Origin: Xenorhabdus ehlersii
GTDB taxonomy: Bacteria > Pseudomonadota > Gammaproteobacteria > Enterobacterales > Enterobacteriaceae
DNA length: 64,000 nt
Assembly (NCBI RefSeq): GCF_003610465.1
Contig: NZ_RAQI01000007.1
Span: forward strand, 124,001 to 188,000
Reading direction: 5' to 3'
In this document: positions 20,083 through 30,804 of the stretch, one piece after another
How the letters are laid out: each line of letters starts with the position of its first letter
How positions within the stretch are numbered: position 1 is the stretch's first letter
Position numbers and translations under genes: made by a program
The notes under the pieces: generated by a model
Seen by the model: only the letters and a program-made list of their open reading frames with translations
Database searches by the model: none
Told to the model about the DNA's origin: nothing

Positions 20083-20373
20083 AATGGTTATCTCCCTGAG
20101 GAATACACAAAAATAGCGCGGTGATTATACCGAGAGCAACCGCTTGTGGACAGGCGTAACTTTATACCGACATTTTACCGTCATTTATACCGATATTTTT
20201 TCCGATAATGAATGGCGCAGATAGTCGGAAAATAGTGTGTATACTCACCTTGAGCAGTTGAGATACTCGTAAATGTAGGTAAATCTTTGGAACTTCACTC
20301 CATTGGGAATTACACTTAATGAGTTTTGTTGTTATGAGTTTTATTGTTGACCTCAAAAATAAAGGAACCATCA
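20083..20373. promoter_or_regulatory. engB-ppiA divergent intergenic region
   Basis: These 291 bp should contain both divergent promoters. TATACCGA occurs three times (near 20127, 20164 and 20188), the last two as part of a near-repeat of about 20 bp with ATTTT stretches. AAAGGA lies shortly before the ppiA start. No other gene is visible. Confidence 0.4.
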
Positions 20374-20940
20374 ATGTTTAAACGTATTTTTGTGTCGCTT
20401 ATGACTGCATGTGCTATCAGTGCGATAGCTGTCCCAGCATTAGCCGCTGAAACTCACGTGAAGCTGGTAACATCGGCTGGAGAAATCGAACTTGAGTTAG
20501 ATAGCAATAAGGCACCAATTACTACCAAGAATTTCGTTGAATATGTCAATGAGGGATTTTATAACAACACTATTTTTCATCGTGTTATCCCAGGCTTTAT
20601 GATCCAGGGCGGTGGCTTTACAAAGGATATGAAGCAAAAAGCTACCAGAGAGCCAATCAAAAATGAAGCAGATAACGGCCTGCGGAATCTGCGGGGTACT
20701 ATTGCTATGGCACGTACCGCAGATAAGGACAGCGCAACCAGCCAGTTTTTTATTAACGTGACTGATAATGCTTTCCTTGACCACGGGCAGCGTGACTTCG
20801 GTTATGCGGTCTTTGGCAAAGTCGTCAAAGGCATGGATGTGGTTGATAAAATTTCTCAAGTCAAAACAGAAAATGTTGGCCCTTATCAAAATGTACCGGC
20901 AAAACCAATTGTGATCTTATCTGCCAAGGTTGAATCTTAA
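20374..20940 (+). CDS. ppiA: Periplasmic peptidyl-prolyl cis-trans isomerase A (cyclophilin)
   Basis: PpiA speeds proline isomerisation in folding periplasmic proteins. The start at ATG 20374 gives a signal peptide ([20 protein letters not shown], cleavage after ALA near residue 24), which distinguishes PpiA from cytosolic PpiB. The cyclophilin core shows [15 protein letters not shown] (catalytic Arg) and [20 protein letters not shown], then FAVFG-like [15 protein letters not shown]. It has 188 residues (E. coli 190). In E. coli fic and yhfG lie between ppiA and pabA; both are absent here. Confidence 0.95.
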   Translation: MFKRIFVSLMTACAISAIAVPALAAETHVKLVTSAGEIELELDSNKAPITTKNFVEYVNEGFYNNTIFHRVIPGFMIQGGGFTKDMKQKATREPIKNEADNGLRNLRGTIAMARTADKDSATSQFFINVTDNAFLDHGQRDFGYAVFGKVVKGMDVVDKISQVKTENVGPYQNVPAKPIVILSAKVES

Positions 20941-21221
20941 CAGCCCGAACACCGACATAATACGGTATTCGGATAATCATTACTGGTTGTTTGAGTACCG
21001 TTTGCATTCCCCTTCTCTCCGCCATTTCTACGTTGTTACATCATGTTGCATTATGGTAATGCGGTCGCCGTACCACTATTTTAAAAGTGCTTCTGTGGTA
21101 TGATTAGCCCCCCATTGCTGTTAATACTGCTTTACCTGATTTTACTATTATACAGAATGCATAATACCCCAATGGGGTAGGGCAACTTATAAGACTATAA
21201 TAATCAGTAGGATATACTCCT
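20941..21221 (+). promoter_or_regulatory. ppiA-pabA gap with imperfect hairpins
   Basis: The gap starts with an imperfect hairpin around 20944-20973 (CCGAACACCG against CGGTATTCGG), a possible ppiA terminator without a T run. Later TACCAC/GTGGTA sequences near 21071-21100 could also pair. The pabA promoter should lie here. No coding sequence is visible in place of fic. Confidence 0.35.
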
Positions 21222-21797
21222 ATGTTACTAATAATAGATAACTACGATTCTTTTACATTCAATTTATATCAATATTTTTGTGAGTTAGGGGCAGAGGTTT
21301 TAGTTAAGCGTAATGATGAGATCCAGCTTGAAGATATCGAAGATTTGGCGCCTACTCATTTAGTCATTTCGCCGGGTCCTTGTACGCCGAATGAAGCAGG
21401 GATCTCGCTGGAAGCAATTTCACATTTTGCAGGGAAATTGCCCATCCTCGGTGTGTGCCTGGGACATCAGGCGATAGGTCAGGCTTTTGGTGCGAGCGTT
21501 GTTAAAGCGCGTGAAGTGATGCATGGAAAAACCAGCCTGATTCACCATAGCCAGCAAGGGGTATTCAAAGGATTAGATCGTCCATTGACGGTCACGCGTT
21601 ACCACTCTCTGGTCATTGCCGCAGAAACGCTTCCGGCTTCATTTGAAGTGACAGCCTGGAGTCAGCGCAATGGTGACGTAGATGAAATCATGGGAATTCG
21701 TCACCGTACTTTGCCACTGGAAGGAGTGCAATTTCATCCAGAAAGCATTCTTAGTGAGCAGGGACACGAATTGTTGAATAATTTCCTCAAATATTAG
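21222..21797 (+). CDS. pabA: Aminodeoxychorismate synthase, glutamine amidotransferase subunit
   Basis: PabA releases ammonia from glutamine for PabB, which makes 4-amino-4-deoxychorismate on the route to p-aminobenzoate and folate. The 191-residue class I amidotransferase shows [16 protein letters not shown] at the start, the oxyanion-hole SPGPCTP, the nucleophile loop [14 protein letters not shown] (Cys near residue 79), and the His-Glu pair in [15 protein letters not shown]. TrpG is a paralogue, but position next to argD and close similarity to E. coli PabA favour this name. AGGATATACTCCT precedes the start. Confidence 0.94.
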   Translation: MLLIIDNYDSFTFNLYQYFCELGAEVLVKRNDEIQLEDIEDLAPTHLVISPGPCTPNEAGISLEAISHFAGKLPILGVCLGHQAIGQAFGASVVKAREVMHGKTSLIHHSQQGVFKGLDRPLTVTRYHSLVIAAETLPASFEVTAWSQRNGDVDEIMGIRHRTLPLEGVQFHPESILSEQGHELLNNFLKY

Positions 21798-21847
21798 TTA
21801 GATACCTCCGCATTCCCTCATTCTGTTATTTTTTTATTTGCCCTTAA

Positions 21848-23137
<1,290 letters not shown>

Positions 23138-23141
23138 CAGT

Positions 23142-23177
23142 AAAAAAAGCCAGTGCGAAGTAACGGATTGCACTGGC
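23142..23177 (-). terminator. Rho-independent terminator of crp
   Basis: GCCAGTGC (23149-23156) pairs perfectly with GCACTGGC (23170-23177) over 13 bases. Seven A at 23142-23148 give a U run on the minus strand, so it ends crp transcription. It fills most of the 65-bp gap to the convergent argD. Confidence 0.85.
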
Positions 23178-23202
23178 TGAGTAGTTTCTGGTTTATCGGG
23201 AA

Positions 23203-23835
23203 TTAACGTGTCCCATAAACGACGATGGTTTTGCCATGTGCAGAGATCAGGTTTTGATCTTCCAGCATTTTCAGGATACGGCCAACCGTTTCACGGGAGC
23301 AACCCACAATCTGCCCAATTTCCTGACGTGTGATTTTGATTTGCATACCATCAGGGTGAGTCATTGCATCAGGCTGTTTGGCCAAATTGAGCAACGTCTG
23401 GGCGATACGACCTGTAACGTCCAGAAAGGCTAAGTTACCTACTTTTTCGGAAGTGGTTTGTAGGCGACTTGCCATCTGAGCAGATAAACGCATCAGAATA
23501 TCAGGATTCACCTGAATTAACTGGCGAAATTTCTTATAGGAAATTTCAGCCACTTCGCAGGCACTTTTTGCTCGCACCCATGCAGTACGCTCTTGTCCCT
23601 CTTCAAACAATCCAAGTTCACCAATGAAATCTCCCTGATTTAAATAAGAGAGAATCATCTCCTTACCTTCTTCATCTTTTATTAGAACAGCAACCGAACC
23701 TTTAACAATGTAGTAAAGCGTTTCTGCTTTCTCGCCTTGATGAATAAGCGTGCTCTTGGATGGATATTTGTGAATATGGCAGTGTGACAAAAACCATTCA
23801 AGAGTAGGGTCTGTTTGTGGCTTGCCGAGAACCAT
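23203..23835 (-). CDS. crp: cAMP receptor protein (catabolite gene activator)
   Basis: Crp is the global cAMP-dependent regulator of carbon use. The 210 residues match E. coli with only a handful of changes. The cAMP pocket ([19 protein letters not shown], near residues 68-86), the dimer helix ([20 protein letters not shown]) and the recognition helix ([14 protein letters not shown], near 179-192) are intact. AACAGAGGATAAAGCGA precedes the ATG as in E. coli. In this window the mal promoters, and probably lsr, carry candidate Crp sites. The yhfA gene that lies upstream in E. coli is missing. Confidence 0.98.
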   Translation of the reverse strand: MVLGKPQTDPTLEWFLSHCHIHKYPSKSTLIHQGEKAETLYYIVKGSVAVLIKDEEGKEMILSYLNQGDFIGELGLFEEGQERTAWVRAKSACEVAEISYKKFRQLIQVNPDILMRLSAQMASRLQTTSEKVGNLAFLDVTGRIAQTLLNLAKQPDAMTHPDGMQIKITRQEIGQIVGCSRETVGRILKMLEDQNLISAHGKTIVVYGTR

Positions 23836-24205
23836 TCGCTTTATCCTCTGTTGTTATTTCTGCCTTTATAGTGTGAGAAACGGTAGTTCCTCTTCAGGCT
23901 AGCTTTTAAAGTCAATAGATTAACATATTAACCTGCTGAAAAACTGACAAGCGGGAATTTTATATGGATTATAAGGATGTCAAAATGTAGGTATATTGAT
24001 CTTAACCCATATACCTTGCCAGTTCGCGCTTGTAACCTTGTTTGTAACACAGGAAAGCATTTCTGTCTCCTCCTGTATCGCTTCAGCATATTAAACTGAC
24101 TGGTAGATTACCAGAAATCAGGCAGAAGAGTTGGTTTTATTGATTTTACATTTATAAAAGGGAAAAAATTATGTCACAAAAAATGGTCTGTTTATTTAAA
24201 TAAAA
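23836..24205 (-). promoter_or_regulatory. crp promoter and leader region
   Basis: About 370 bp without a gene precedes crp on the minus strand. It occupies the place of E. coli yhfA, of which I see no trace. On the minus strand GTTACAA occurs twice close together near 24030-24055. A long untranslated leader is known for E. coli crp. No confident autoregulatory Crp box was found. Confidence 0.4.
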
Positions 24206-24231
24206 CAGGTAACGTTATTTTTTGTTACCTG
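24206..24231 (-). terminator. Rho-independent terminator of prkB
   Basis: CAGGTAAC (24206-24213) pairs with GTTACCTG (24224-24231), with T-rich sequence (TTTTATTT) following on the minus strand. It starts 28 bases after the prkB stop. Confidence 0.8.
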
Positions 24232-24259
24232 CCTTATTAAAAATTAAATAGGGATTAAA

Positions 24260-25129
24260 TTACGAAATTTTTTTGCCTTCCAGTAATTGCTTAACAAGCG
24301 GTGCCATAATTAATTCCATTGCCAGCCCCATTTTTCCACCTGGAACGACGATAGTATTTATGCTGGAAATAAATGAGCCCTGAAGCATAGCGAGTAAATA
24401 AGGAAAATCAATTTGAGTGAGGCCACGGAAGCGGATCACGATAAAACTTTCGTCCAGCGAGGGAATGGCTTTGGCAGAGAAGGGATTGGAGGTATCAACG
24501 GTGGGGACACGCTGGAAATTGATGTGAGTACGTGAAAACTGAGGAGTGATGTAGCGGATATAGTCATCCATTGAGCGGACAACGGAATCCATGACAGCCT
24601 CTCTGGAATGCCCACGTTCACCGGTATCACGGATGAGTTTTTGTATCCATTCTAAATTGACGATAGGCACAACGCCAATCAATAGATCCACATGACTGGC
24701 GACATTGTGTTGTGGCGTGACAACACCACCGTGCAGCCCTTCATAAAATAGGACGTCTGTCTTTGATGGCAGGGGTTCCCACGGTGTGAACGTACCTGGT
24801 GATTGGTTATAGGGAACGGCTTCATCATAGGTATGGAGATATTTTCGGCAGCGGCCATTGCCCGTTTCCCCATACTCAAAGAATGTTTTTTCCAACATAC
24901 CGAAATCATTAGCTTCTGGCCCAAAGTAGCTGATATGTCTGCCTTGTTCTCTTGCTTTGCGTATCTCGGCATCCATTTCAGGACGAGTGTAACGATGGAA
25001 ACTATCCCCTTCTATCAGTGCGGCGGTTACGTCAAGTTGTTGGAAAATCTTACGGAAAGCGACACTGGTGGTGGTTGTTCCTGCTCCACTGGAGCCAGTG
25101 ATTGCGATGACGGGGTGTTTGGCAGACAT
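24260..25129 (-). CDS. prkB: Phosphoribulokinase-like protein PrkB
   Basis: This is the enterobacterial PrkB, a member of the phosphoribulokinase/uridine kinase family of unclear physiological substrate; the host has no Calvin cycle genes in view. The P-loop is AITGSSGAGTTTTSVAF near residue 8. The substrate region LIEGDSFHRYTRPEMD and the VLFYEGLHGG motif (near residue 125) are conserved. It has 289 residues, as in E. coli. It follows yheU on the same strand by 66 bp, preserving the yheU-prkB-crp order. Confidence 0.92.
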   Translation of the reverse strand: MSAKHPVIAITGSSGAGTTTTSVAFRKIFQQLDVTAALIEGDSFHRYTRPEMDAEIRKAREQGRHISYFGPEANDFGMLEKTFFEYGETGNGRCRKYLHTYDEAVPYNQSPGTFTPWEPLPSKTDVLFYEGLHGGVVTPQHNVASHVDLLIGVVPIVNLEWIQKLIRDTGERGHSREAVMDSVVRSMDDYIRYITPQFSRTHINFQRVPTVDTSNPFSAKAIPSLDESFIVIRFRGLTQIDFPYLLAMLQGSFISSINTIVVPGGKMGLAMELIMAPLVKQLLEGKKIS

Positions 25130-25195
25130 GAACAGACTCCTTAATCAATAAAACTGGCGAATCAGTCAATTAGAATGAATAAAGCAAGCTGAGCT

Positions 25196-25414
25196 TTACG
25201 GACGGAACATCTCTTTAGGCAAGATATTAACGGTTCCATGTAGTTCAGACCATACCAACAGAACCTCGCCTCGTTCAAGCTGACGTTTTACATCCTGTAC
25301 TTTTTGTTCGAGCGTTTTTTCCTGTTCACCATAATCAGTACCTTCCCGCAGGACAAAACTTTCAATTAAGCTGTGGAGTGTATCGGCTTCCAATTGTTGC
25401 CACGGGATAATCAT
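25196..25414 (-). CDS. yheU: YheU family protein
   Basis: YheU is a 72-residue UPF0270 protein of unknown function. The start [20 protein letters not shown] and the central [19 protein letters not shown] are typical of the family. The ATG overlaps the stop of a 27-codon frame (ATGA) that appears to be a yheT remnant, so the usual yheT-yheU coupling is still visible. The product is acidic and probably cytosolic. Confidence 0.93.
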   Translation of the reverse strand: MIIPWQQLEADTLHSLIESFVLREGTDYGEQEKTLEQKVQDVKRQLERGEVLLVWSELHGTVNILPKEMFRP

Positions 25415-25494
25415 TGTGATTGCTCCTGAAAATACTGTAATTCATTATCGGGTAAATTTAGATGTTGCCAATGGAGTTGTAGTCTGGGATTCAT
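25411..25494 (-). pseudogene. yheT: Possible short remnant of yheT
   Basis: A 27-codon frame ([20 protein letters not shown], then YFQEQSQ) runs into yheU with an ATGA overlap, exactly where the yheT 3' end normally lies. Its WQHLNLPD resembles the WQRLELPDGD stretch in the N-terminal part of the YheT hydrolase, and its end could be a YheT C-terminus. An internally deleted yheT is the simplest reading, but the match is short. The full gene of about 340 residues is absent. Confidence 0.35.
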
Positions 25495-25596
25495 AATGAA
25501 TTGATTTCATGATTAGTTATCTTGTATATGAAATAACATACTGTTATTTTTCTTGAAAAGAAATGCCAACTATCTGGGTGGGAGGGGAATCTACCC

Positions 25597-26202
25597 ATGA
25601 CTTTAAGCCTGATATTTTCGCTTAGTATATTTATGTTTATTTCCGCTGTCACACCGGGCCCAAACAATTTGTTACTGACATCATCGGGAGCTAATTTTGG
25701 TATTCGCCGCTCTATCCCGCTTTGTCTGGGCATTATTCTGGGAATGCAGACAATTTTGCTGCTGTCTGCGTTTGGTGTTGCGGCGTTACTGTTGATTTAT
25801 CCTGCTATACACATGGGCCTGAAAATACTCGGATGTCTGTATTTATTATGGCTAGCCTGGAAAACAGCTACTTCGCATTATAAGCGGCTGGACACCACAA
25901 CATCGGCAGGAGAGCCAATAAAGATTTATCAAGGTTGGTTATTGCAGTTCTTAAATCCCAAAACATGGTTGATGGGATTGGGTGCAATCAGTAGTTACAG
26001 TCTGGCTGGAGAGTTGTATAACCATTCCATTTTTGTTATCAGTATCGTGATGTTAATCGTCAATACCCTTGCTGGTGCAATCTGGCTTGTTCTCGGTTCA
26101 CTGATTGGACAGTTACTGAAAAGCCGTCGCGCGTGGTTTACATTTAATATCGCAATGGGTGTCCTGACCGCCGCTTGTGTGCCTTTAATCTGGTTTGGCT
26201 GA
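25597..26202 (+). CDS. LysE/RhtB-family amino acid exporter
   Basis: The 201-residue protein has six hydrophobic segments and the LysE signature near the N-terminus (FISAVTPGPNNLLLTSSGAN, about residues 14-33), placing it in the LysE/RhtB export family. Closest in feel to the EamB/YfiK-type cysteine and O-acetylserine exporters, but the substrate cannot be read from sequence. GGGAGGGG lies nine bases before the ATG. It interrupts the yheSTU region and is convergent with murP, the two stops being one base apart. Probably an acquired gene. Confidence 0.88.
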   Translation: MTLSLIFSLSIFMFISAVTPGPNNLLLTSSGANFGIRRSIPLCLGIILGMQTILLLSAFGVAALLLIYPAIHMGLKILGCLYLLWLAWKTATSHYKRLDTTTSAGEPIKIYQGWLLQFLNPKTWLMGLGAISSYSLAGELYNHSIFVISIVMLIVNTLAGAIWLVLGSLIGQLLKSRRAWFTFNIAMGVLTAACVPLIWFG

Positions 26203-26203
26203 G

Positions 26204-27670
26204 TTAACTTAAATCGATATTTTTGCTGCCGAAGAATAGCGTTAGCGTGAAGCCAGCGATATAAGAGACGATTAGCCCGGCACCATATATTGCTATGCCC
26301 GTGAATATGCCGCTGTCGGATGTCATCAGCGGCAGTGCGACTAGCCCGGAAGGGCCGAAAACGCTATTCAATCCGACAGGCCATCCCCACCAGGCAATCA
26401 GACCGATAAAAAAACCACCTATGGCACCGCCGAGACAGGCGGTGACAAAAGGTTTGACGCGGGGAAGTGTGACACCATAGATCAAGGGCTCGCCAATTCC
26501 CAATAAACCTGGAATGATGGCGCCTTTGATTTGAGCGCGCAGTAACGCGCCTTTTTGGGCTTTGACATATAACGCCAGTGCGGAACCTACTTGCCCCGCC
26601 CCTGCCATCGCCAGAATGGGAAAAAGGGAATTAAATCCTTGTGCTTCCATCAAAGCAAAATAGACGGGGACAAAGCCCTGATGTACACCAAACATCACGG
26701 CGATTAGGAATAGCCCTGCCAAGATGGCTGTACCGAATGGGTTGCCATTCAAATTCATGAACAGCCATGACATCACGGTAAACAAATAACCTCCGACAGG
26801 CATAATGACGATAAATGCAACAGCGCCCATAATAAGTAGGGTGACTGTGGAAGTCAGGATCATATCCAGATCAGAGGGCATGATTTTTCGGATCTGTTTT
26901 TCCACCCAGGCACCGAGAATACAGGCAATCAGTATCCCGATAATATTGCCTCGCGGGTCAATGGCGAAGCCAAAAAAATGACTGATACCAGAGTAGAAAC
27001 CACTGGTAGCTTCGGCGTTATAACCCAGCACAAATAGAGAAGCGATGATGGCTCCGTTAACCCCATATCCCCCAAATGCCTTTTGTGCATTGTAGCCAAT
27101 CAAGATACCTAAGAAACTGAACATGCCTTTGCTGAAAATTTTCATATAGCCAACCATCTCAACCAATATAGCGTTGGGATGAGTGACTTCTTTAATAAAA
27201 ATTTGTTCCAACAGAGTAGCAAAACCCAATAACAGGCCAACGGCAATAAATCCAGGGATCAGGGGAGTAAAGATGGTGGCAAATTTAGCCAGAAATTTAT
27301 GGACTGAACTGGTTTGTTTTTCTTTGAGATGTTTTTTGTTAGAGGTGGCGATATCTTTTAGTGTGTCAGAATGGGGTTTAGCAGGGGAAAGTTCAGATCC
27401 ACTGGGATGACGTGTATCACTTAACAGCGTTTTCATCATCTCTGCTGCTGTTTGGGCTTTACCGGAGCCAAGGACAATCTGGAGTTGGTCATCAGTCGCT
27501 ATGACGCCCAAGACACCGGTAATCTTCTTCAAGTAGAATATGTCGGCAAGTGAATCATCCCGTAGTGTCAACCGCAGGCGGGTCATGCAATTTCCACAAC
27601 GGGCAATGTTACCCGCTCCGCCAATGGCGTTGAGTATTTCAGCCAACATTTCCTGACGAATTTTAGCCAT
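26204..27670 (-). CDS. murP: N-acetylmuramic acid PTS transporter, EIIBC component
   Basis: MurP imports N-acetylmuramic acid and phosphorylates it to MurNAc-6-phosphate, using EIIA from the glucose system because it lacks its own. The N-terminal EIIB domain has the phosphocysteine in [13 protein letters not shown] (near residue 24). The membrane EIIC domain follows, with about ten hydrophobic segments and [18 protein letters not shown] near residue 398. A Ser/Thr/Lys-rich linker lies around residues 90-115. It has 488 residues (E. coli 474) and is 26 bases downstream of murQ. Confidence 0.93.
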   Translation of the reverse strand: MAKIRQEMLAEILNAIGGAGNIARCGNCMTRLRLTLRDDSLADIFYLKKITGVLGVIATDDQLQIVLGSGKAQTAAEMMKTLLSDTRHPSGSELSPAKPHSDTLKDIATSNKKHLKEKQTSSVHKFLAKFATIFTPLIPGFIAVGLLLGFATLLEQIFIKEVTHPNAILVEMVGYMKIFSKGMFSFLGILIGYNAQKAFGGYGVNGAIIASLFVLGYNAEATSGFYSGISHFFGFAIDPRGNIIGILIACILGAWVEKQIRKIMPSDLDMILTSTVTLLIMGAVAFIVIMPVGGYLFTVMSWLFMNLNGNPFGTAILAGLFLIAVMFGVHQGFVPVYFALMEAQGFNSLFPILAMAGAGQVGSALALYVKAQKGALLRAQIKGAIIPGLLGIGEPLIYGVTLPRVKPFVTACLGGAIGGFFIGLIAWWGWPVGLNSVFGPSGLVALPLMTSDSGIFTGIAIYGAGLIVSYIAGFTLTLFFGSKNIDLS

Positions 27671-27696
27671 TTAAACCCCCTCTAAAGAGGCAATGA

Positions 27697-28605
27697 TTAT
27701 CGGTCTGTTGAGATAGCTGGCCGGATAAGCCCTTGGTGTTCTGCCAATAATGCTTTGGCCTCTTTGGCGCTGACGCCCGATAAAATCATGACGATTGCGG
27801 TCTTGCAATGACCACCACAGGTGTTTAAGGCCTGTTCTGCCATTTCTCTGCTGCACTCCGTGGCGGCGATGACAATATTCTTCTGGCGTTCGATTAATTT
27901 GGCATTGGTAGCTTCTACATCAACCATCAAATTACCATATACTTTGCCAATACGGATCATGGTGCCTGTTGTGATCATATTCAGTATCAATTTTTGTGCC
28001 GTTCCTGCCTTCATACGGGATGAACCCGTTATCACTTCTGGCCCTACGACAGGCGTGATGGCAATATCAGCCAATTGCACCATTGAGCTATCTGGATTGC
28101 AGCTGATACAGGCGACAGTAGCACCAACTGATTTGGCATATTCCATTGCACCTAATACATAGGGTGTTCGGCCACTGGCAGCGATCCCTACCAGGACATC
28201 TCTTTGGTTAAAGTGTAGAGCCTTAAGATCTTCTGTGCCTAATTGCCGATTATCTTCTGCATTTTCGACAGCTTGTAGAATGGCTTGATGCCCTCCGGCA
28301 ATTAAGCCGATTACCTGTTCTGGTTTTGTACCATAAGTTGGTGGACATTCACTGGCATCCAGGATACCTAAGCGTCCAGATGTGCCAGCTCCACTATAGA
28401 TTAAGCGCCCACCCTGACGAAATGCCTCGGCAACTTTATCAACCACACTGGCAATTTGAGGTAATGTTTTTTCAACAGCAATAGCCACTTTTTTATCTTC
28501 ATCATTGATGACGTGCAGCATATCGAGAGTTGAGAGTTGATCAATGTGGGTACTGGCGGGATTACGACTCTCTGTTATCATATTGCTCAAGTCGATTTTC
28601 ATCAT
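27697..28605 (-). CDS. murQ: N-acetylmuramic acid 6-phosphate etherase
   Basis: MurQ cleaves the lactyl ether of MurNAc-6-phosphate to give GlcNAc-6-phosphate and D-lactate, in cell-wall recycling. The SIS domain shows [29 protein letters not shown] sequence near residue 70 with the catalytic glutamate (ECPPTYG). The start (ITESRNPAS) and the late [18 protein letters not shown] are diagnostic. It has 302 residues (E. coli 298). It is the first gene of a murQP operon. The repressor gene murR, adjacent in E. coli, is absent. Confidence 0.95.
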   Translation of the reverse strand: MMKIDLSNMITESRNPASTHIDQLSTLDMLHVINDEDKKVAIAVEKTLPQIASVVDKVAEAFRQGGRLIYSGAGTSGRLGILDASECPPTYGTKPEQVIGLIAGGHQAILQAVENAEDNRQLGTEDLKALHFNQRDVLVGIAASGRTPYVLGAMEYAKSVGATVACISCNPDSSMVQLADIAITPVVGPEVITGSSRMKAGTAQKLILNMITTGTMIRIGKVYGNLMVDVEATNAKLIERQKNIVIAATECSREMAEQALNTCGGHCKTAIVMILSGVSAKEAKALLAEHQGLIRPAISTDR

Positions 28606-28751
28606 TTTTCTGCCATATTTTATCGAAACTAAGAAGTGATTTATGTGGGTCAGATTATCTTACTGAGCATTTAATAGAAAATATACACCAAAATAGATTA
28701 AAAACACTATTTTCCGCTTTCTCTTTTATATTGGCAAAAATTGTCGATATC

Positions 28752-28883
28752 ATGTTTAAAGGCGGTTTATTAGATAACTATGCGACTGGAGAGAAAGTAA
28801 AATTATATACTATATTGGTCATCAACTTTGTTTTGTTTGTATTTTTTATTTTTTCGATAAAAATCAACATGCTTTATCCATAA
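28752..28883 (+). CDS. Possible small membrane protein or gene remnant
   Basis: ATG 28752 opens a 43-codon frame (MFKGGLLDNYATGEKVKLYT then one hydrophobic segment of about 17 residues). The same frame is open upstream and reads like a helical protein ([20 protein letters not shown]) without a standard start, so it may be the 3' end of a decayed gene. No ribosome site is evident. Family unknown. Confidence 0.25.
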   Translation: MFKGGLLDNYATGEKVKLYTILVINFVLFVFFIFSIKINMLYP

Positions 28884-29471
28884 AATAACAAGTCAATACA
28901 GAATATTCCGATATAAAAAAGATCTTAAACTTGTTAAGAATAAGTATACACTATCACTAGCAACACATTATAAAGCCTGCCATTGTCGTATTGCTATTTT
29001 TTAATATTACATTTCCTTATTAACACGTAATAAGAGTAAATATTAAAATGGCCATAAAAGTAAAGTATGGATGAATTGTTAATAATATAATTGGTGTGAA
29101 TTATCTGCTGTTTGTTACATTATACGAGTAAGCCAGATATATATGCTTTTCTTTATATTTTCCAATTAAATTATTCACACAATAGTTTCACAACATGATA
29201 TTTTAACTTTCATGATCTCTGGTATTTGATTTGGCAGATTCTCAATAAATAAAAGTTATCAGTTGTGGATCTGTTTGTATGCTATATCTCGATTATTTTT
29301 AAACTTCATAAATATTAATGACGCTGTAGTTTAAAAAATGAAATAGAGTGATAAACAATATGGGTAGTAAGGAATATATCCATATTGCGAGAATAATTAG
29401 TTACTATTGAAATAATTTTACAATGAAATTAAAACATAATTATAATAAATGTTTTGCGAATTGTACCCTTA

Positions 29472-29494
29472 TTAACTAACATTTTATTAGTTAA
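29472..29494. promoter_or_regulatory. Dyad upstream of the LysR-type gene
   Basis: TTAACTAA (29472-29479) and TTAGTTAA (29487-29494) form a perfect inverted repeat with seven bases between, about 110 bp before the regulator start. LysR-type proteins usually bind dyads containing T-N11-A and often regulate themselves, so this is a candidate operator. Confidence 0.35.
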
Positions 29495-29605
29495 CATTTT
29501 GACCATTTGACCTGATAAAACCTTTGGCAAAACACTAAGTTAAAATGCTATCACCATGAATCTGTAATGTTTTGTAGTTATTCAACAATCATTGGGCTAA
29601 AGAAC

Positions 29606-30505
29606 ATGGATATACGCAATCTTGAAGCTTTTATCGTTTTGGCTGAAACTCTTAATTATCATAAGGCTTCTGAGAGGCTTTATCTTTCTCAGCCGGCCTT
29701 GACGAAGAAAATCCACGGGTTGGAAGATATTCTTGGGGCGTCACTATTTACAAGGGGACCAAATGGAACGAGGTTGACAGATTTTGGGCAGAAGACGTTG
29801 GAAAATACCCGGAAGTTTTTATCTCACTATGAACACTTCAAAAGTCAGGTTCATTTCGATTCAAAAGAGGATATGGTCAGGCACTTATACGTCGGCTCTT
29901 GTTTTCCTATCCACAATTATTCTCAAATAGAGAATCAGATAGTGGAAAAAAAAGGGAATGTCGTGCTGTCATTGGTGACTGGACTGTCAGTTGAGCAGCA
30001 GATAAATTTATTGAATGCAGGGATGTTACATGTTGCAGTGATGCCGCTATCATCTATTATTGCTCAGTTAGAGCCAAAAAAGGTGTTTACGGAAAGATTG
30101 ATCTATATCTTTAAGAAAGGAAGTTATCTGGTATCTAAATGCAGAACAGCCTTAAGTAAGTTTGGGAACGGAGTTACTCCGACAAATTCACCAGAAAAAA
30201 AAGAGATGGTTGAGTTAACGGAGTGTCTCAATGTTTTTCCTATTTATACTGGTGCTGGTGACAATATGCATTTGCTATTAAAAACAAATGATATCATGTT
30301 GATAGTAGAGATGATCACAAAAAATAATGCCTATACTTGTGTGCCTAAACGGATTATTAGCTCTATTCCTGAGTATTATATGAATTTTTTAGAAATTGTT
30401 GAAACGGATAAAAAAATTGATCTTGGTGTGGTATGGGCAAAATCCATAGATGAGTCTTTGATTGAAGATGCTGAAAACTTTTCTGCCTTAGTTGCTAATG
30501 TATAA
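29606..30505 (+). CDS. LysR-family transcriptional regulator
   Basis: The 299-residue product has the LysR N-terminal helix-turn-helix (MDIRNLEAFIVLAETLNYHK, then ASERLYLSQPALTKKIHGLE, LFTRGPNGTRLTDFG). The C-terminal effector domain is degenerate compared with familiar members, and I cannot assign an inducer. I start at ATG 29606, since MDIRNLEAF is the family start; an in-frame ATG at 29567 adds 13 residues. The gene stands alone, with no obvious divergent partner and AT-rich flanks. Likely acquired with the lysE-type and mur genes, or at a separate event. Confidence 0.85.
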   Translation: MDIRNLEAFIVLAETLNYHKASERLYLSQPALTKKIHGLEDILGASLFTRGPNGTRLTDFGQKTLENTRKFLSHYEHFKSQVHFDSKEDMVRHLYVGSCFPIHNYSQIENQIVEKKGNVVLSLVTGLSVEQQINLLNAGMLHVAVMPLSSIIAQLEPKKVFTERLIYIFKKGSYLVSKCRTALSKFGNGVTPTNSPEKKEMVELTECLNVFPIYTGAGDNMHLLLKTNDIMLIVEMITKNNAYTCVPKRIISSIPEYYMNFLEIVETDKKIDLGVVWAKSIDESLIEDAENFSALVANV

Positions 30506-30804
30506 GTCGTGATTATTTTTTGTTTTATACGGAATATTTTTGTTTTGTCTCTTATGATAATCAAGCTTGAGGTGTAATTTGTAAAAGTTTTCTCAGTAAG
30601 GAGCGAAAAATGAGAATCTGAAACATTTTTCAATTATAAATAATCTCCTGCATAATTGATGAGTTATTATTTTTTACGGCGAGTATTCTTGCTGTTTGCA
30701 AGCAATTTTATATTTTTGCTTTGTAATCAGGGAATAATCGGGTGTTGAATGGCAATACCCGATTATATACCTACAGGTTTATACCTGAAAAATTAACTGA
30801 CTCC
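30506..30804. other. Gap after the LysR-type gene with a bidirectional hairpin
   Basis: Nothing coding is visible. TAATCGGGT (30735-30743) pairs perfectly with ACCCGATTA (30757-30765) and can serve as a terminator between the convergent LysR-type gene and yheS. An AAGGAG sequence at about 30598 precedes a three-codon frame and seems meaningless. Confidence 0.5.

Larger units (their letters stand above)
28606..29605. other. 1-kb very AT-rich gap between murQ and a LysR-type gene
   Basis: This stretch holds the murQP promoter at its left end and the LysR-type gene promoter at its right end. Between them I see only a possible 43-codon membrane-protein frame (28752-28883) and numerous AT tracts. 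The composition is clearly poorer in G+C than the flanking genes. It looks like decayed or acquired DNA. Confidence 0.45.
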
